A DNA stretch of 40,148 nucleotides from Clostridia bacterium (GTDB lineage: Bacteria > Bacillota_A > Clostridia > Oscillospirales > CAG-272), in the NCBI GenBank assembly GCA_017454075.1, contig JAFTDQ010000123.1:1-40148 (forward strand), read 5' to 3'. The notes below the pieces were generated by a model. The model saw nothing but the letters and a program-made list of their open reading frames with translations. It made no database searches and was not told where the DNA came from. The translations under genes were made by a program, and so were the position numbers. Positions 8,025 through 16,487 of the stretch are shown here, in pieces; position 1 is the stretch's first letter, and every line of letters starts with the position of its first letter.

Positions 8025-8879
8025 TTGAAAAAAGAAGTTACCATCACCGCGAAATCAGTCGATGAAGCGGTGGAACAGGGCGCGTCTCAGCTCGGCGTCG
8101 CGTTATCAGACGTAACGTACGAGATCGTCGAGGAGCCGAAAAAGGGTTTTCTCGGCATAGGCGACAGCGACGCAGTCGTCAGGGTCTGTTACGTTTCCCC
8201 GGCGCAGCAGAACGGGCTTGAGTTTGTCAGGCAGATCATACGGGATATGGATATTTACGCCGACGCCGCGGTCGCCCCCGTCGAGGGAGCAAAGCGCGAG
8301 TACGTAATCAACATTTCGGGAGAGGACGCGGGTGTTCTCATCGGACATCACGGCGAGACGCTCGACGCTCTTCAGTACCTCACGAATCTCGCGGCAAACC
8401 GCCGCGCGGAGGACGACGACCCCGAGTACACGAGGATTTCGCTCGACGTGGAGGATTACAGAGTAAGGCGCGAGGAGACCCTCCGCCGTCTCGCGAAACG
8501 CACGGCCGAGCGAGCTCTCCGCACGGGGACTAACATAACTCTCGAACCGATGTCGCCCTACGAGCGCCGTATCATCCATTCGGAGATACAGGGTATCGAC
8601 GGTGTGACGACGAACTCGATAGGAGTCGACAGCAACCGCCGCGTCATGGTCATTGTGGACGGCGGGCAGAGCGGAGCCGGCAAGTCCGGCAAAAACCGCC
8701 GCAAAAAGCGCGGGAGCCGCGACCAGCGTCCGGCTGAGACGAAAATCGAGATCGATCTCGAGGACGAGGACTACGTTCCGTCAATGATACTCGGACCGAT
8801 CACGAAGCGCGAGAAATTCGACGATTCTCTCCCCGAATATCATCTCGGGGACAGCTTCACGGACGAAAAAGAAAACTGA
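8025..8879 (+). CDS. jag: RNA-binding protein Jag/KhpB (EloR)
   Basis: The 284-residue protein has an N-terminal Jag_N domain (about 1-50, KGFLGIGDSDAVVRV at its end), a KH domain (about 70-150, with GVLIGHHGETLDALQYL carrying the GxxG loop) and an R3H domain (about 150-215, MSPYERRIIHSEIQG). The tail is basic, then acidic. The family binds RNA and affects cell elongation and division in Firmicutes. The start is a TTG at 8025 with CGGAG upstream. It is the last gene of the cluster; mnmE, often next, is absent. Confidence 0.95.
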   Translation: MKKEVTITAKSVDEAVEQGASQLGVALSDVTYEIVEEPKKGFLGIGDSDAVVRVCYVSPAQQNGLEFVRQIIRDMDIYADAAVAPVEGAKREYVINISGEDAGVLIGHHGETLDALQYLTNLAANRRAEDDDPEYTRISLDVEDYRVRREETLRRLAKRTAERALRTGTNITLEPMSPYERRIIHSEIQGIDGVTTNSIGVDSNRRVMVIVDGGQSGAGKSGKNRRKKRGSRDQRPAETKIEIDLEDEDYVPSMILGPITKREKFDDSLPEYHLGDSFTDEKEN

Positions 8880-8885
8880 ACCCGC

Positions 8886-8922
8886 ATCCCGGGGCGGCTC
8901 TCCGCCCCGGGATAATTTTATC
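8886..8922 (+). terminator. Rho-independent terminator after jag
   Basis: A perfect 12-base-pair stem (8886-8897 with 8902-8913) with loop CTCT is followed by AATTTTAT. It ends the rpmH operon. Confidence 0.9.
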
Positions 8923-8953
8923 GGGAAAACCCGGTCAATAGTCAATTACAGTC

Positions 8954-8990
8954 AAACGTCCCCGCGCGGTTTTCCGCACGGGGACGTTTT
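8954..8990. terminator. Bidirectional terminator hairpin
   Basis: Arms 8954-8969 and 8974-8989 pair over 16 positions with one mismatch and a TTTT loop. The outer pairs are A:T, giving an AAA start and TTTT end. The hairpin lies just past the stop of the minus-strand YhcH gene and can serve both convergent genes. Confidence 0.8.
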
Positions 8991-8994
8991 ACTG

Positions 8995-9462
8995 TTATCG
9001 GTTTTTCAGCTTTATGACGAGCTTTTTTACCCGGCAGGGCAGCCCGTCGGCTTCCAACCCCGGCGCGTGAGCGTCGTTAGGGGTAAAGATCGCGAAAAAG
9101 CCCGGCCTGAGCACAACAAAGCCCGCCGGCTCGTCAGTGTTTCCGAAAAGCACGTCCGACGGGGCGGAATATTCATCCGTCACTTTCAGGTCGGAAAGGT
9201 CGGCGAAATATATTTTTTCGGATCCGGAGGCGAGGATCATCACGTCGGTGTTTTCTCTGTGCGCCTCGTATCTGAGCGTTTCCGGGACCGGGCTCGTCTC
9301 GAATTCCCCGAAGTTTATCCGCGCTCCCACGGCCGGGAAAACCGGCTCTCTGCCCTGAAAGATCTCAGCCGCGGGTATTTCCGCCGCGGCGGCTGCCGAT
9401 TTTTCTATCCCCGGAAACGCGGCTTCGTATTTCCAGGCGTTTTCAATTCTGTCAAGTATCAT
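8995..9462 (-). CDS. YhcH/YjgK/YiaL family protein (cupin-like, NanQ-type anomerase)
   Basis: The 155-residue protein matches the DUF386 family: FGEFETSPVPETLRYEAHRENTDVMILASGSEKI, FAIFTPNDAHAPGL and KLVIKL are its hallmark strands, with the metal-binding His residues in EAHRENTD and NDAHAPG. E. coli YhcH (NanQ) is an N-acetylneuraminate anomerase, while others associate with beta-galactosidase (EbgC). Which sugar this one uses cannot be told from the sequence, but the aldolase at 26862 and the amino-sugar hydrolases nearby suit an amino sugar. It stands alone, convergent with jag and divergent from the Rnf operon. CGGAG lies before the ATG. Confidence 0.9.
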   Translation of the reverse strand: MILDRIENAWKYEAAFPGIEKSAAAAAEIPAAEIFQGREPVFPAVGARINFGEFETSPVPETLRYEAHRENTDVMILASGSEKIYFADLSDLKVTDEYSAPSDVLFGNTDEPAGFVVLRPGFFAIFTPNDAHAPGLEADGLPCRVKKLVIKLKNR

Positions 9463-9551
9463 GATATGGCTCCGATGTTCGTGAAACTGACGTATTATAC
9501 CACCCTATCCGTTTTTATGCAAGCGCCCGGCGCTCGGAAGGTCGTTTTTTC

Positions 9552-9580
9552 TTGACATAAACTCCCCCGGGTGATATAAT
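9552..9580 (+). promoter_or_regulatory. Consensus promoter of the Rnf operon
   Basis: TTGACA (9552-9557) and TATAAT (9575-9580) are perfect and 17 bases apart. The leader to rnfC is about 65 bases. The next recognisable promoter on this strand is after GH43, so rnfC through the GH43 gene is probably one transcript. Confidence 0.9.
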
Positions 9581-9651
9581 TGTGACAACTGTGCGCGGGG
9601 CGTGGACTTTGACCCCGTGCAAAAACGTTTTTAATATCCAAGGAACAACTG

Positions 9652-10980
9652 ATGCTAAAGAGTTTTTTAGGCGGGGTGCATCCCCGCGCGAAAAAAGAGC
9701 TCGCCTCGGGATCGCCGATACGGTCGCTGTATCCCGGGGGAGACTTCATTTTCCTGACTAATCAGCATATCGGCGCCCCGGCCGTCCCCTCGGTCAAAGT
9801 GGGCGACAGGGTGCTCGTCGGACAGACCCTTTGCGAGGCCGGAGGTTTCGTATCCGCCGATATCCTGAGCTCCGTATCCGGCACCGTAAAGGAGATCGGT
9901 CCTCGTATCTGTCAGAACGGAGAGAGCGCGACCGCCGTTGTCGTGACGAGCGACGGGCTGTTTGAAAAGGTCCCCGGCTACGGCGAAAAGCGCGACTGGG
10001 AGGCCCTGTCGGCTGAAGAAACGGTCGCCGCCGTGAGAAAAGCGGGTATCGTCGGGATGGGCGGCGCGGGCTTTCCGACCGCCGTCAAGCTCACGCCGAA
10101 AGATCCCTCGAAAATTGATTACGTTATCTGCAACGGCTCAGAATGCGAGCCCTATATAACCTGCGATCACCGTCTCATGCTCGAAAAGCCGGAGCGCGCC
10201 GTTCTCGGAATGAGGATAGTCCTCAGGATGTTCCCGGGATCAAAAGGCGTTTTCGGGATCGAGAACAACAAAAAGGACGGCATCGCCTCCGTAAAGGCGG
10301 CCGCCGCCGGATTTGACAACATCACGGTCGTCCCTCTGAAAGAAAAGTATCCGCAGGGCGGGGAGCGGGTGATAATATATTCGCTTACGGGCAGAAAGGT
10401 CAACTCTGGAATGCTCCCGGCGGACGCCGGATGCCTGGTGTTCAATTTCTCGACGCTGTGCGCGATAGCGGACGCCGTCTGCGACGGGATCCCTCTCGTC
10501 AGGCGTGTCGTGACGGTGACGGGAGAGGCGATCAGCGAGCCGTCGAATTTCGACGCGCCTATCGGAATGAGCGCCGAGGATATCATTGCGGCCGCCGGCG
10601 GTTATAAAACCGAGCCGACAAAGGTCATATTCGGAGGTCCGATGATGGGCGCCGCGGTCTATCGGCTCGATATACCCGTGACGAAAACGACGTCCTGCAT
10701 CCTCGCGATCTCAAAGGATGAAACGGCTCAGTACTCCCCCATGGAGTGCATAAGGTGCGGCAAATGCCTGACTACCTGCCCCGAGCGGCTCATGCCCATC
10801 AAGCTCAAAAACGCCGCCGACGCCGGAGAATACGCCGAATTCGAAAGGCTTCACGGCATGGAATGCATCGGATGCGGCTGCTGCACTTACATCTGCCCGG
10901 CCAAGAGGCGTATATCTCAGTCGATAGCCATCGCCAAGCGGCAGATAATCATAGAGAGAAAGGCGGGAAGGAAAAAATGA
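9652..10980 (+). CDS. rnfC: Rnf complex subunit RnfC
   Basis: RnfC is the NADH-interacting, FMN- and Fe-S-containing peripheral subunit of the membrane ferredoxin:NAD oxidoreductase. The 442-residue product has an N-terminal barrel-sandwich region (about 30-100), the glycine-rich flavin/NADH loop GIVGMGGAGFPTAVKL (about 130-145), a SLBB-like middle, and two 4Fe-4S motifs near the end, CIRCGKCLTTCP and CIGCGCCTYICP. AAGGA precedes the ATG. Its stop overlaps the start of rnfD (ATGA). Confidence 0.97.
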   Translation: MLKSFLGGVHPRAKKELASGSPIRSLYPGGDFIFLTNQHIGAPAVPSVKVGDRVLVGQTLCEAGGFVSADILSSVSGTVKEIGPRICQNGESATAVVVTSDGLFEKVPGYGEKRDWEALSAEETVAAVRKAGIVGMGGAGFPTAVKLTPKDPSKIDYVICNGSECEPYITCDHRLMLEKPERAVLGMRIVLRMFPGSKGVFGIENNKKDGIASVKAAAAGFDNITVVPLKEKYPQGGERVIIYSLTGRKVNSGMLPADAGCLVFNFSTLCAIADAVCDGIPLVRRVVTVTGEAISEPSNFDAPIGMSAEDIIAAAGGYKTEPTKVIFGGPMMGAAVYRLDIPVTKTTSCILAISKDETAQYSPMECIRCGKCLTTCPERLMPIKLKNAADAGEYAEFERLHGMECIGCGCCTYICPAKRRISQSIAIAKRQIIIERKAGRKK

Positions 10981-11933
10981 ATCTTCTGAACGTCTCGATC
11001 TCTCCGCACGTGAGAACGAAAGAATCGACGTCAAGCATAATGCTCGACGTGATAATCGCGCTTATCCCGCCGCTCGGCGTCGGCGTCTGGCTCTTCGGCT
11101 GGAGAGCTCTTCTCGTCATAGCGATAAGTGTCGCGTCCTGCGTGCTGACCGAATTCGTTTATGAGAAGCTCATGAAGCTCCCCGTTACGATCGGGGATCT
11201 CAGCGCGGTCGTCACGGGGCTGATCCTCGCGATGAACCTTTATTCGACGGCGCCGTGGTGGATCCCGATAATCGGCGGAGTCTTCGCGATCCTCATAGTG
11301 AAAATGCTCTTCGGCGGCATCGGGACAAACTTTATGAACCCGGCGCTCGCCGCGAGATGCTTCCTTCTCATTTCGTTTCCGGCGATTATGACGAATTACC
11401 CGATCCTGAACGACGCGGTGTCGGGGGCGACCCCGCTTGCGCTCGCAAAGACGGGCGAGACCGTCGATCTTCTCTCGATGGTCATCGGCACCCATTCGGG
11501 TACCATCGGGGAGACGTCGTCCGTCGCGATAATCATCGGCGCCCTGTATCTTTTCATCAGGCGCACGGTGAGTCCGCGCGCGCCGCTCACCGTAATCGGG
11601 TCGACGGTCGTTTTCGTGGCGCTGTTCAGCCTTATGAACGGGATACCGGTAACGTGGAACTATCTCGCCGTCAACGCGCTCGGCGGCGGCCTTCTCGCCG
11701 GAGCCGTATACATGGCGACCGACTACGCGACGACCCCGGTCACTTTCTGGGGACAAATCCTGTTCGGCGTGTGCGTCGGACTTATGACCGCCTTTATCAG
11801 AGTGTTCTGCGGAGCCACGGAGGGCGTTTCGTACGCGATAATCATTTCGAACCTCTTGACTCCGTTCATTGAGAAACTAACTTATCCGCGCCCCTTCGGC
11901 GTTAAAAGCGCGAGGAAAAAAATCAATGAGTAA
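10977..11933 (+). CDS. rnfD: Rnf complex subunit RnfD
   Basis: RnfD is an integral membrane subunit of the ion-pumping complex carrying a covalently bound FMN. The 318-residue product has about nine hydrophobic segments and the flavin attachment motif SGATPLA (the Thr is the expected site, about residue 155), along with TNFMNPALAARCFLL. I set the start at the ATG overlapping the rnfC stop; the longer open frame upstream is out of character for the family. Confidence 0.97.
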   Translation: MNLLNVSISPHVRTKESTSSIMLDVIIALIPPLGVGVWLFGWRALLVIAISVASCVLTEFVYEKLMKLPVTIGDLSAVVTGLILAMNLYSTAPWWIPIIGGVFAILIVKMLFGGIGTNFMNPALAARCFLLISFPAIMTNYPILNDAVSGATPLALAKTGETVDLLSMVIGTHSGTIGETSSVAIIIGALYLFIRRTVSPRAPLTVIGSTVVFVALFSLMNGIPVTWNYLAVNALGGGLLAGAVYMATDYATTPVTFWGQILFGVCVGLMTAFIRVFCGATEGVSYAIIISNLLTPFIEKLTYPRPFGVKSARKKINE

Positions 11934-12513
11934 GAAGATAATCAAAGATACTCTCGTGCTCGTCGCGATAGTCCTGATATCCGCGGTCTGTCTTTCTCTG
12001 GTTTACGAGACGACGAAGGACCGGATCGCCGAAGCCGAAGCTGAAGAACGGCTCGAGTCTTTCCGCAAGGTATTTGAGTCCGCATCGGATTTTGAAGACA
12101 AAGAGTACGAATACCCGGCGTCCGATGACGGTATAAAAGTTACCGACGCGCTCTTCGCCAGGGACGGCGAAGGGAACGAGCTCGGCTGCGTCCTTTCGGT
12201 AACAAACCCGAACGGATACGGCGGAGATATCGTCATTTCGCTGGGGTTCGACAAAAACGGGAAAATCACCGGCATGACGGTCACGTCCATGAGTGAGACC
12301 GCCGGTCTCGGCGCAAAGTGCCAGGATGTAACGTGGCAGGGGCAGTTCGGAGGGATAGACTCCTTCCCGGTCGAATGGGTCAAAAACGGCAGGACTGCGG
12401 AGAACGAGATCGACGCCCTTTCGGGAGCGACGGTCACGACCAAAGCGATAACCGGTTCGGTAAACTACGCGGCGGACTTTGTCAGGACTGTTTTCGGATA
12501 CGGAGGGCAGTAA
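11926..12513 (+). CDS. rnfG: Rnf complex subunit RnfG
   Basis: The 195-residue subunit has one N-terminal membrane helix (about 8-27) and an extracytoplasmic FMN-binding domain ending in DALSGATVTTKA, where the second Thr of SGATVT is the covalent FMN site in the family. ApbE, encoded downstream, attaches the flavin. The start overlaps the end of rnfD by eight bases. Confidence 0.97.
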   Translation: MSKKIIKDTLVLVAIVLISAVCLSLVYETTKDRIAEAEAEERLESFRKVFESASDFEDKEYEYPASDDGIKVTDALFARDGEGNELGCVLSVTNPNGYGGDIVISLGFDKNGKITGMTVTSMSETAGLGAKCQDVTWQGQFGGIDSFPVEWVKNGRTAENEIDALSGATVTTKAITGSVNYAADFVRTVFGYGGQ

Positions 12514-12514
12514 A

Positions 12515-13222
12515 ATGAAGGTGATTTTTGAAAGACTGTATAACGGCCTGATCAAGGAAAACCCGACGTTCGTTCTCATGCTCGGCATGTGCCCGACGCT
12601 CGCCGTAACGACCTCGGCGATAAACGGCATAGGAATGGGGCTCTCTACCTGCCTCGTTCTCATGATGTCGAACCTCATGATCTCTCTTCTCAGAAAAGTG
12701 ATACCCGGAAGGGTGAGGATGCCCGCCTTTATCGTCATCGTCGCGTCCTTCGTGACGGTGGTGGATCTTCTTATGCAGGCCTATGTAAGGGGACTGTACG
12801 CGTCGCTCGGGCTTTATATCCCGCTCATCGTCGTCAACTGCATTATTCTCGGCAGAGCGGAGAGCTACGCGTCGAAAAACCCGCCCGTCGCGTCGCTTTT
12901 CGACGGGCTCGGCATGGGTCTCGGCTTTACCGTCGCGCTGACTCTTATTGGCGCGGTGAGGGAGCTTTTCGGTACCGGTTCGGTCTTCGGATTCAAGGTG
13001 ATGCCGTCGTTTTACGAGCCGGTCTCGATACTCGTCATGGCGCCCGGCGCGTTCTTTGTCCTGGCGATAATCACGGCGCTCCAGAACAAGCTCAAAGCGC
13101 CGTCGGCGACAAATATGCCGGAGAACCACAGATGCGCCGGCGAGTGCTCGACCTGCGGCGACAAGGGATGCATGATTTTCAGAAATCGTGAGGAGAACAG
13201 CGGGGAGGCGGAGACGAAATGA
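12515..13222 (+). CDS. rnfE: Rnf complex subunit RnfE with Cys-rich C-terminal tail
   Basis: RnfE is one of the two related six-helix membrane subunits that hold an intramembrane Fe-S site. The 235-residue product shows NPTFVLMLGMCPTLAVTTSA and a cysteine-free core of hydrophobic segments. The last 30 residues add four closely spaced cysteines (RCAGECSTCGDKGCM), beyond the usual membrane core. The ATG at 12515 follows GGAGGG and begins one base after the rnfG stop. The stop overlaps the rnfA start (ATGA). Confidence 0.96.
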   Translation: MKVIFERLYNGLIKENPTFVLMLGMCPTLAVTTSAINGIGMGLSTCLVLMMSNLMISLLRKVIPGRVRMPAFIVIVASFVTVVDLLMQAYVRGLYASLGLYIPLIVVNCIILGRAESYASKNPPVASLFDGLGMGLGFTVALTLIGAVRELFGTGSVFGFKVMPSFYEPVSILVMAPGAFFVLAIITALQNKLKAPSATNMPENHRCAGECSTCGDKGCMIFRNREENSGEAETK

Positions 13223-13806
13223 ACAGCGTATTTGCCGGGATCGTAATAAAGATCCTCTCGGCGGCTCTCGTGAACAACGTGGTGCTCAGCCGTTTCCTCG
13301 GGCTTTGTCCCTTCCTCGGGGTCTCAAAGAAAACGTCGACCGCCGTGGGAATGGGCTCGGCGGTGACCGTCGTCGTGGCCATATCTTCGGCCGTGACCTT
13401 TGCGATCAACAGATTTATACTCATACCGCTTGACCTCGTTTATCTGCGGACGATCGTCTATATACTGATAATAGCCGCGCTCGTTCAGTCGGTCGAGATC
13501 ATTCTCAAAAAGAAAATACCGTCTCTGTACAACGCGCTCGGAGTCTATCTCCCGCTGATAACGACAAACTGCGCCGTTCTCGGCGTATCGATCGACAGCG
13601 CGCAGAAAAATCTCTCGTTCGGCGACTCAATGCTTTATTCCGTCGGCACGGCGATCGGATTTTTCATCGCCATCGTTCTTATGTCGGGGATCAGGGAGAA
13701 GATAGAGTTCAGCAACGTTCCGAAGGCGTTCAAAGGCACGCCGATAGTCCTTATCATAGCGGGGCTCATGGCGATCGCCTTCTACGGCTTCGCCGGGGCG
13801 CTTTGA
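13219..13806 (+). CDS. rnfA: Rnf complex subunit RnfA
   Basis: This 195-residue, six-helix membrane subunit is the partner of RnfE. It shows NNVVLSRFLGLCPFLGVSKK near the N-terminus and LITTNCAVLGV in the middle, where the two conserved cysteines ligate the membrane-embedded Fe-S cluster of the RnfA/E pair. It is translationally coupled to rnfE. Confidence 0.97.
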   Translation: MNSVFAGIVIKILSAALVNNVVLSRFLGLCPFLGVSKKTSTAVGMGSAVTVVVAISSAVTFAINRFILIPLDLVYLRTIVYILIIAALVQSVEIILKKKIPSLYNALGVYLPLITTNCAVLGVSIDSAQKNLSFGDSMLYSVGTAIGFFIAIVLMSGIREKIEFSNVPKAFKGTPIVLIIAGLMAIAFYGFAGAL

Positions 13807-13816
13807 GGAGGCCGAA

Positions 13817-14602
13817 ATGCTTGTATCGATTCTTATAGCGTCGGGAGTCGTCGTCGGAACGGGGCTCGTCATCGGAATTGTTCTCGGGATCCTCGGCGAA
13901 AAGTTCAAGGTCACCGTTAACGAAAAACAGGAGAAGATACGCGAGTGCCTCGCCGGCTCGAACTGCGGCGGATGCGGATATACCGGCTGCGACGCATATG
14001 CCCGCGCCGTCGCGTGCGAAGGTGAAAATCCGTCGCTCTGCGTCGCCGCAGACACCGCAAAAATGAGCGAGATACTCGGGCTCGAGGTCAGCGAAACGGA
14101 GCGGAAGGTGGCTTTCGTAAGCTGCTCCGGCTCATGCGGAAAGACCAACTCGAACTACAATTACCTTGACAGGGAAGAGTGCCGCGTCGCTTATCTCGCG
14201 CCGGGGCACGGCTCGAAAAAATGTCCCTACGGCTGCTGCGGGTTCGGGACCTGCGCGAGCGTCTGTCCTTATGACGCGATCAGGATAATCGACGGCCTCG
14301 CCGTCGTCGACGAAACCAAGTGCCGGGCGTGCGGAAAATGTACGGAGGTGTGCCCGAACAAGCTCATTCATATCATTCCGTACAAGGCGAAATACGTCGT
14401 CCGCTGCTCGTCTCACAGCAAAGGCAAGGACGTCCGTTCCGCCTGTACCGAAGGCTGCATAGGCTGCGGCCTCTGCACGAGAGTCTGCCAGTTCGGAGCG
14501 ATCAGACTTGACAACAACCTCGCGGTTATCGATCAGGACAAGTGTACGGGATGCGGTGCGTGCGCCGCGAAATGCCCGTCAAAGATCATAATGAAACGCT
14601 GA
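13817..14602 (+). CDS. rnfB: Rnf complex subunit RnfB, ferredoxin-type
   Basis: RnfB takes electrons from ferredoxin. The 261-residue product has one N-terminal membrane helix (about 3-28), the Fe-S domain CLAGSNCGGCGYTGCDAY (about 45-62, with a further Cys in the following PSLC) and several 4Fe-4S motifs: CPYGCCGFGTCASVCP, CRACGKCTEVCP, CIGCGLCTRVCQ and CTGCGACAAKCP. A strong GAGGAGG precedes the ATG. This is the last structural Rnf subunit in the C-D-G-E-A-B order typical of Clostridia. Confidence 0.97.
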   Translation: MLVSILIASGVVVGTGLVIGIVLGILGEKFKVTVNEKQEKIRECLAGSNCGGCGYTGCDAYARAVACEGENPSLCVAADTAKMSEILGLEVSETERKVAFVSCSGSCGKTNSNYNYLDREECRVAYLAPGHGSKKCPYGCCGFGTCASVCPYDAIRIIDGLAVVDETKCRACGKCTEVCPNKLIHIIPYKAKYVVRCSSHSKGKDVRSACTEGCIGCGLCTRVCQFGAIRLDNNLAVIDQDKCTGCGACAAKCPSKIIMKR

Positions 14603-14603
14603 A

Positions 14604-15608
14604 ATGGCATCCCGACCGCAATATCTTAAAAGAATATCCACAGTTCTTTTGGCCGTTATATTACTGACGGCCTTTTCTTCGTGCGGGAAGAATGCCAGGC
14701 TTTCGCAAACATTTACCGATGCGTTCGATACCGTGACGACTTTCACAATGTATACCCCTGTCGGCCGGGACTTTTCCGCCGCTTCTGACGCCGTTCACGC
14801 CGAACTTGTAAGGCTTGACGGTATATTCGATATGTATGACGAAAAATCGGTGCTTTATCGGCTCAACGAAACGGGCGAGGTCGCTTATGATCCCGATCTT
14901 GCCGCCGTACTTGAGCTCGCTTCCGATTTTTACGAAAAAACCGGCGGCAAGCTTGACGTGACGCTCGGCAGAGTGTTTCTTATCTGGCATGAATTCAGAG
15001 AAGGCGAAGGCGGCGTACCGGAATACGGGGAACTGCTTGAGGCCTCGGCCGGCGCAGGATCCGATTGTTACGTTATCGAAAACGGCCGTATAAAGCTGAA
15101 AGAAGGCGTAAAGCTGGATCTCGGCGCCGTGGCAAAGGGGTACGCAGCAAAAAAAGCCGCCGAAGCGGCAGAGGAAATTGTCAGCCGGAATGCGTTCGGC
15201 AATTTCATTCTGAACGTCGGGGGGAGCGTCACGGCATACGGTAAAAAAGGCGATGGGAGCGACTGGAAGGTCGGGATCGAAAACCCCGAGGGCGGGATCT
15301 TTACGACGCTTTCCGTGAGCGGTATTTCCGTAGTCACAAGCGGTGATTATCAAAGATACAGAGATCTCGACGGGAAAAGATATCATCACATAATAGATCC
15401 GGATACGCTTATGCCCGCCGACCGGTTTCGTTCGGTAACGGTGATCCATTCCGATCCGTTTGTCGCCGACGCTCTTTCAACCTCGCTTTTCTGTATGAGT
15501 AAGGAGGATGGCGAAGCCCTTGCGCTGAGTTACGGAGCGGAGATCCTCTGGATTTATTCCGACATGACGGCTGCGAGGACCCCGGGATTTTATAAATATG
15601 AAAAGTAA
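14604..15608 (+). CDS. apbE: FAD:protein FMN transferase ApbE (lipoprotein)
   Basis: ApbE uses FAD to attach FMN to Thr in flavin-binding subunits such as RnfG and RnfD. The 334-residue product has a lipoprotein signal with Cys27 after LLTAFSS, then TFTDAFDTVTTFTMY, the nucleotide-binding region LDLGAVAKGYAAKKAAE and NFILNVGGSVTAYG, and the magnesium-site region HHIIDPDT. The ATG follows the rnfB stop by one base. Placement directly after rnfB supports the role of flavinylating this Rnf complex. Confidence 0.96.
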   Translation: MASRPQYLKRISTVLLAVILLTAFSSCGKNARLSQTFTDAFDTVTTFTMYTPVGRDFSAASDAVHAELVRLDGIFDMYDEKSVLYRLNETGEVAYDPDLAAVLELASDFYEKTGGKLDVTLGRVFLIWHEFREGEGGVPEYGELLEASAGAGSDCYVIENGRIKLKEGVKLDLGAVAKGYAAKKAAEAAEEIVSRNAFGNFILNVGGSVTAYGKKGDGSDWKVGIENPEGGIFTTLSVSGISVVTSGDYQRYRDLDGKRYHHIIDPDTLMPADRFRSVTVIHSDPFVADALSTSLFCMSKEDGEALALSYGAEILWIYSDMTAARTPGFYKYEK

Positions 15609-15963
15609 CAAAATCCGCAACGACGTCATCCTTATCGGTATTATTCTTGCGGTATCGTTAGCCTTTGTCGCCGTCGCCGCAGCAGCGCAGCTTCAAAAAA
15701 ATCATGGATACGCGGTGGAAATAACGGTAAACGGGCAGCATTTCGGCGCTTACCCTCTGGTAGGCGACGCCGTAATTGACGTCGACGGGCTTCTCACCGT
15801 GATCATTGAAAACGGAGAGGCGAGGGTCGCCGGCTCGACGTGCCCCGACGGATTCTGCGAAAAACACGCGCCGGTTTCACGGGCGGGCGAGACTATTGTC
15901 TGTCTGCCTCGCGGTGTGATAATCCGCGTGAGCGGCGAGGGAGAGGCGGACGTCGTGATATGA
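15598..15963 (+). CDS. NusG domain II-containing protein
   Basis: This 121-residue protein has one N-terminal membrane helix (about 10-32) and an extracytoplasmic beta-barrel domain (NusG_II, about 38-120). It keeps the cysteine pattern CPDGFCEKHAPVS...IVCLP, which is common in this family next to Rnf operons. Its function is not established; a role in Rnf assembly or electron handling is a guess from context. It overlaps the apbE end by 11 bases, and its stop overlaps the next start. Confidence 0.88.
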   Translation: MKSNKIRNDVILIGIILAVSLAFVAVAAAAQLQKNHGYAVEITVNGQHFGAYPLVGDAVIDVDGLLTVIIENGEARVAGSTCPDGFCEKHAPVSRAGETIVCLPRGVIIRVSGEGEADVVI

Positions 15964-16487
15964 GCAGAACAAAAAAAGCCGCGATGCTCGGCATTTTCTC
16001 GGCGCTCGGACTTGCGCTCTCCTATCTTGAGTTTCTGTTTCCGATGAGCTTTATTCCGCTTCCGGGGTTCAAGCCGGGTTTCGGAAACGTGGCCGTGATG
16101 GCGGCGCTGTATCTTTTCGGGCTGCCGGGTGCTGCGACGGTATCAGCCGTCAGAACCGTCCTTTCTCTGTTTCTGTTTTCAAATATCAACGCGTTTTTAT
16201 ACAGCCTCGCCGGCGCGGTCCTGAGCCTTTTCGCCATGTTTTTCATTAAAAAAACAGGACTGTTTGCCGAGGCCGGAGTGAGCGTGACCGGCGCCGTGTT
16301 TCATAATTTCGGTCAGACCGTCGCCGCCTGTTTTCTGCTGAATTCACCGGGAATATGGGCGTATTTTCCGCTCCTTGTGATAGCCGGCGCCTTGACCGGG
16401 CTCATAAACGGACTTATCGTGCGGCTTATCATGCCTGCATTAACCGTAATGACCGAAAAAAAACACGACGAAGGAGAAACAACATGA
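15960..16487 (+). CDS. Gx transporter family protein (heptaprenyl diphosphate synthase component I-like)
   Basis: This 175-residue membrane protein has about five hydrophobic segments and family marks near the N-terminus: GIFSALGLALSYLEFLFP and LPGFKPGFGNVAVMAALYLFG. Databases name it Gx transporter or HepS1, and it is commonly paired with the NusG_II protein after Rnf genes. A role as a small transport component is proposed for the fold but not proven. The start overlaps the preceding stop (ATGA), and the longer open frame upstream is not family-like. Confidence 0.85.
   Translation: MSRTKKAAMLGIFSALGLALSYLEFLFPMSFIPLPGFKPGFGNVAVMAALYLFGLPGAATVSAVRTVLSLFLFSNINAFLYSLAGAVLSLFAMFFIKKTGLFAEAGVSVTGAVFHNFGQTVAACFLLNSPGIWAYFPLLVIAGALTGLINGLIVRLIMPALTVMTEKKHDEGETT

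Noticed and set aside
14635..14643. DnaA-box-like TATCCACAG
   Set aside because: A single imperfect site inside the apbE coding sequence; no cluster or AT-rich unwinding region.
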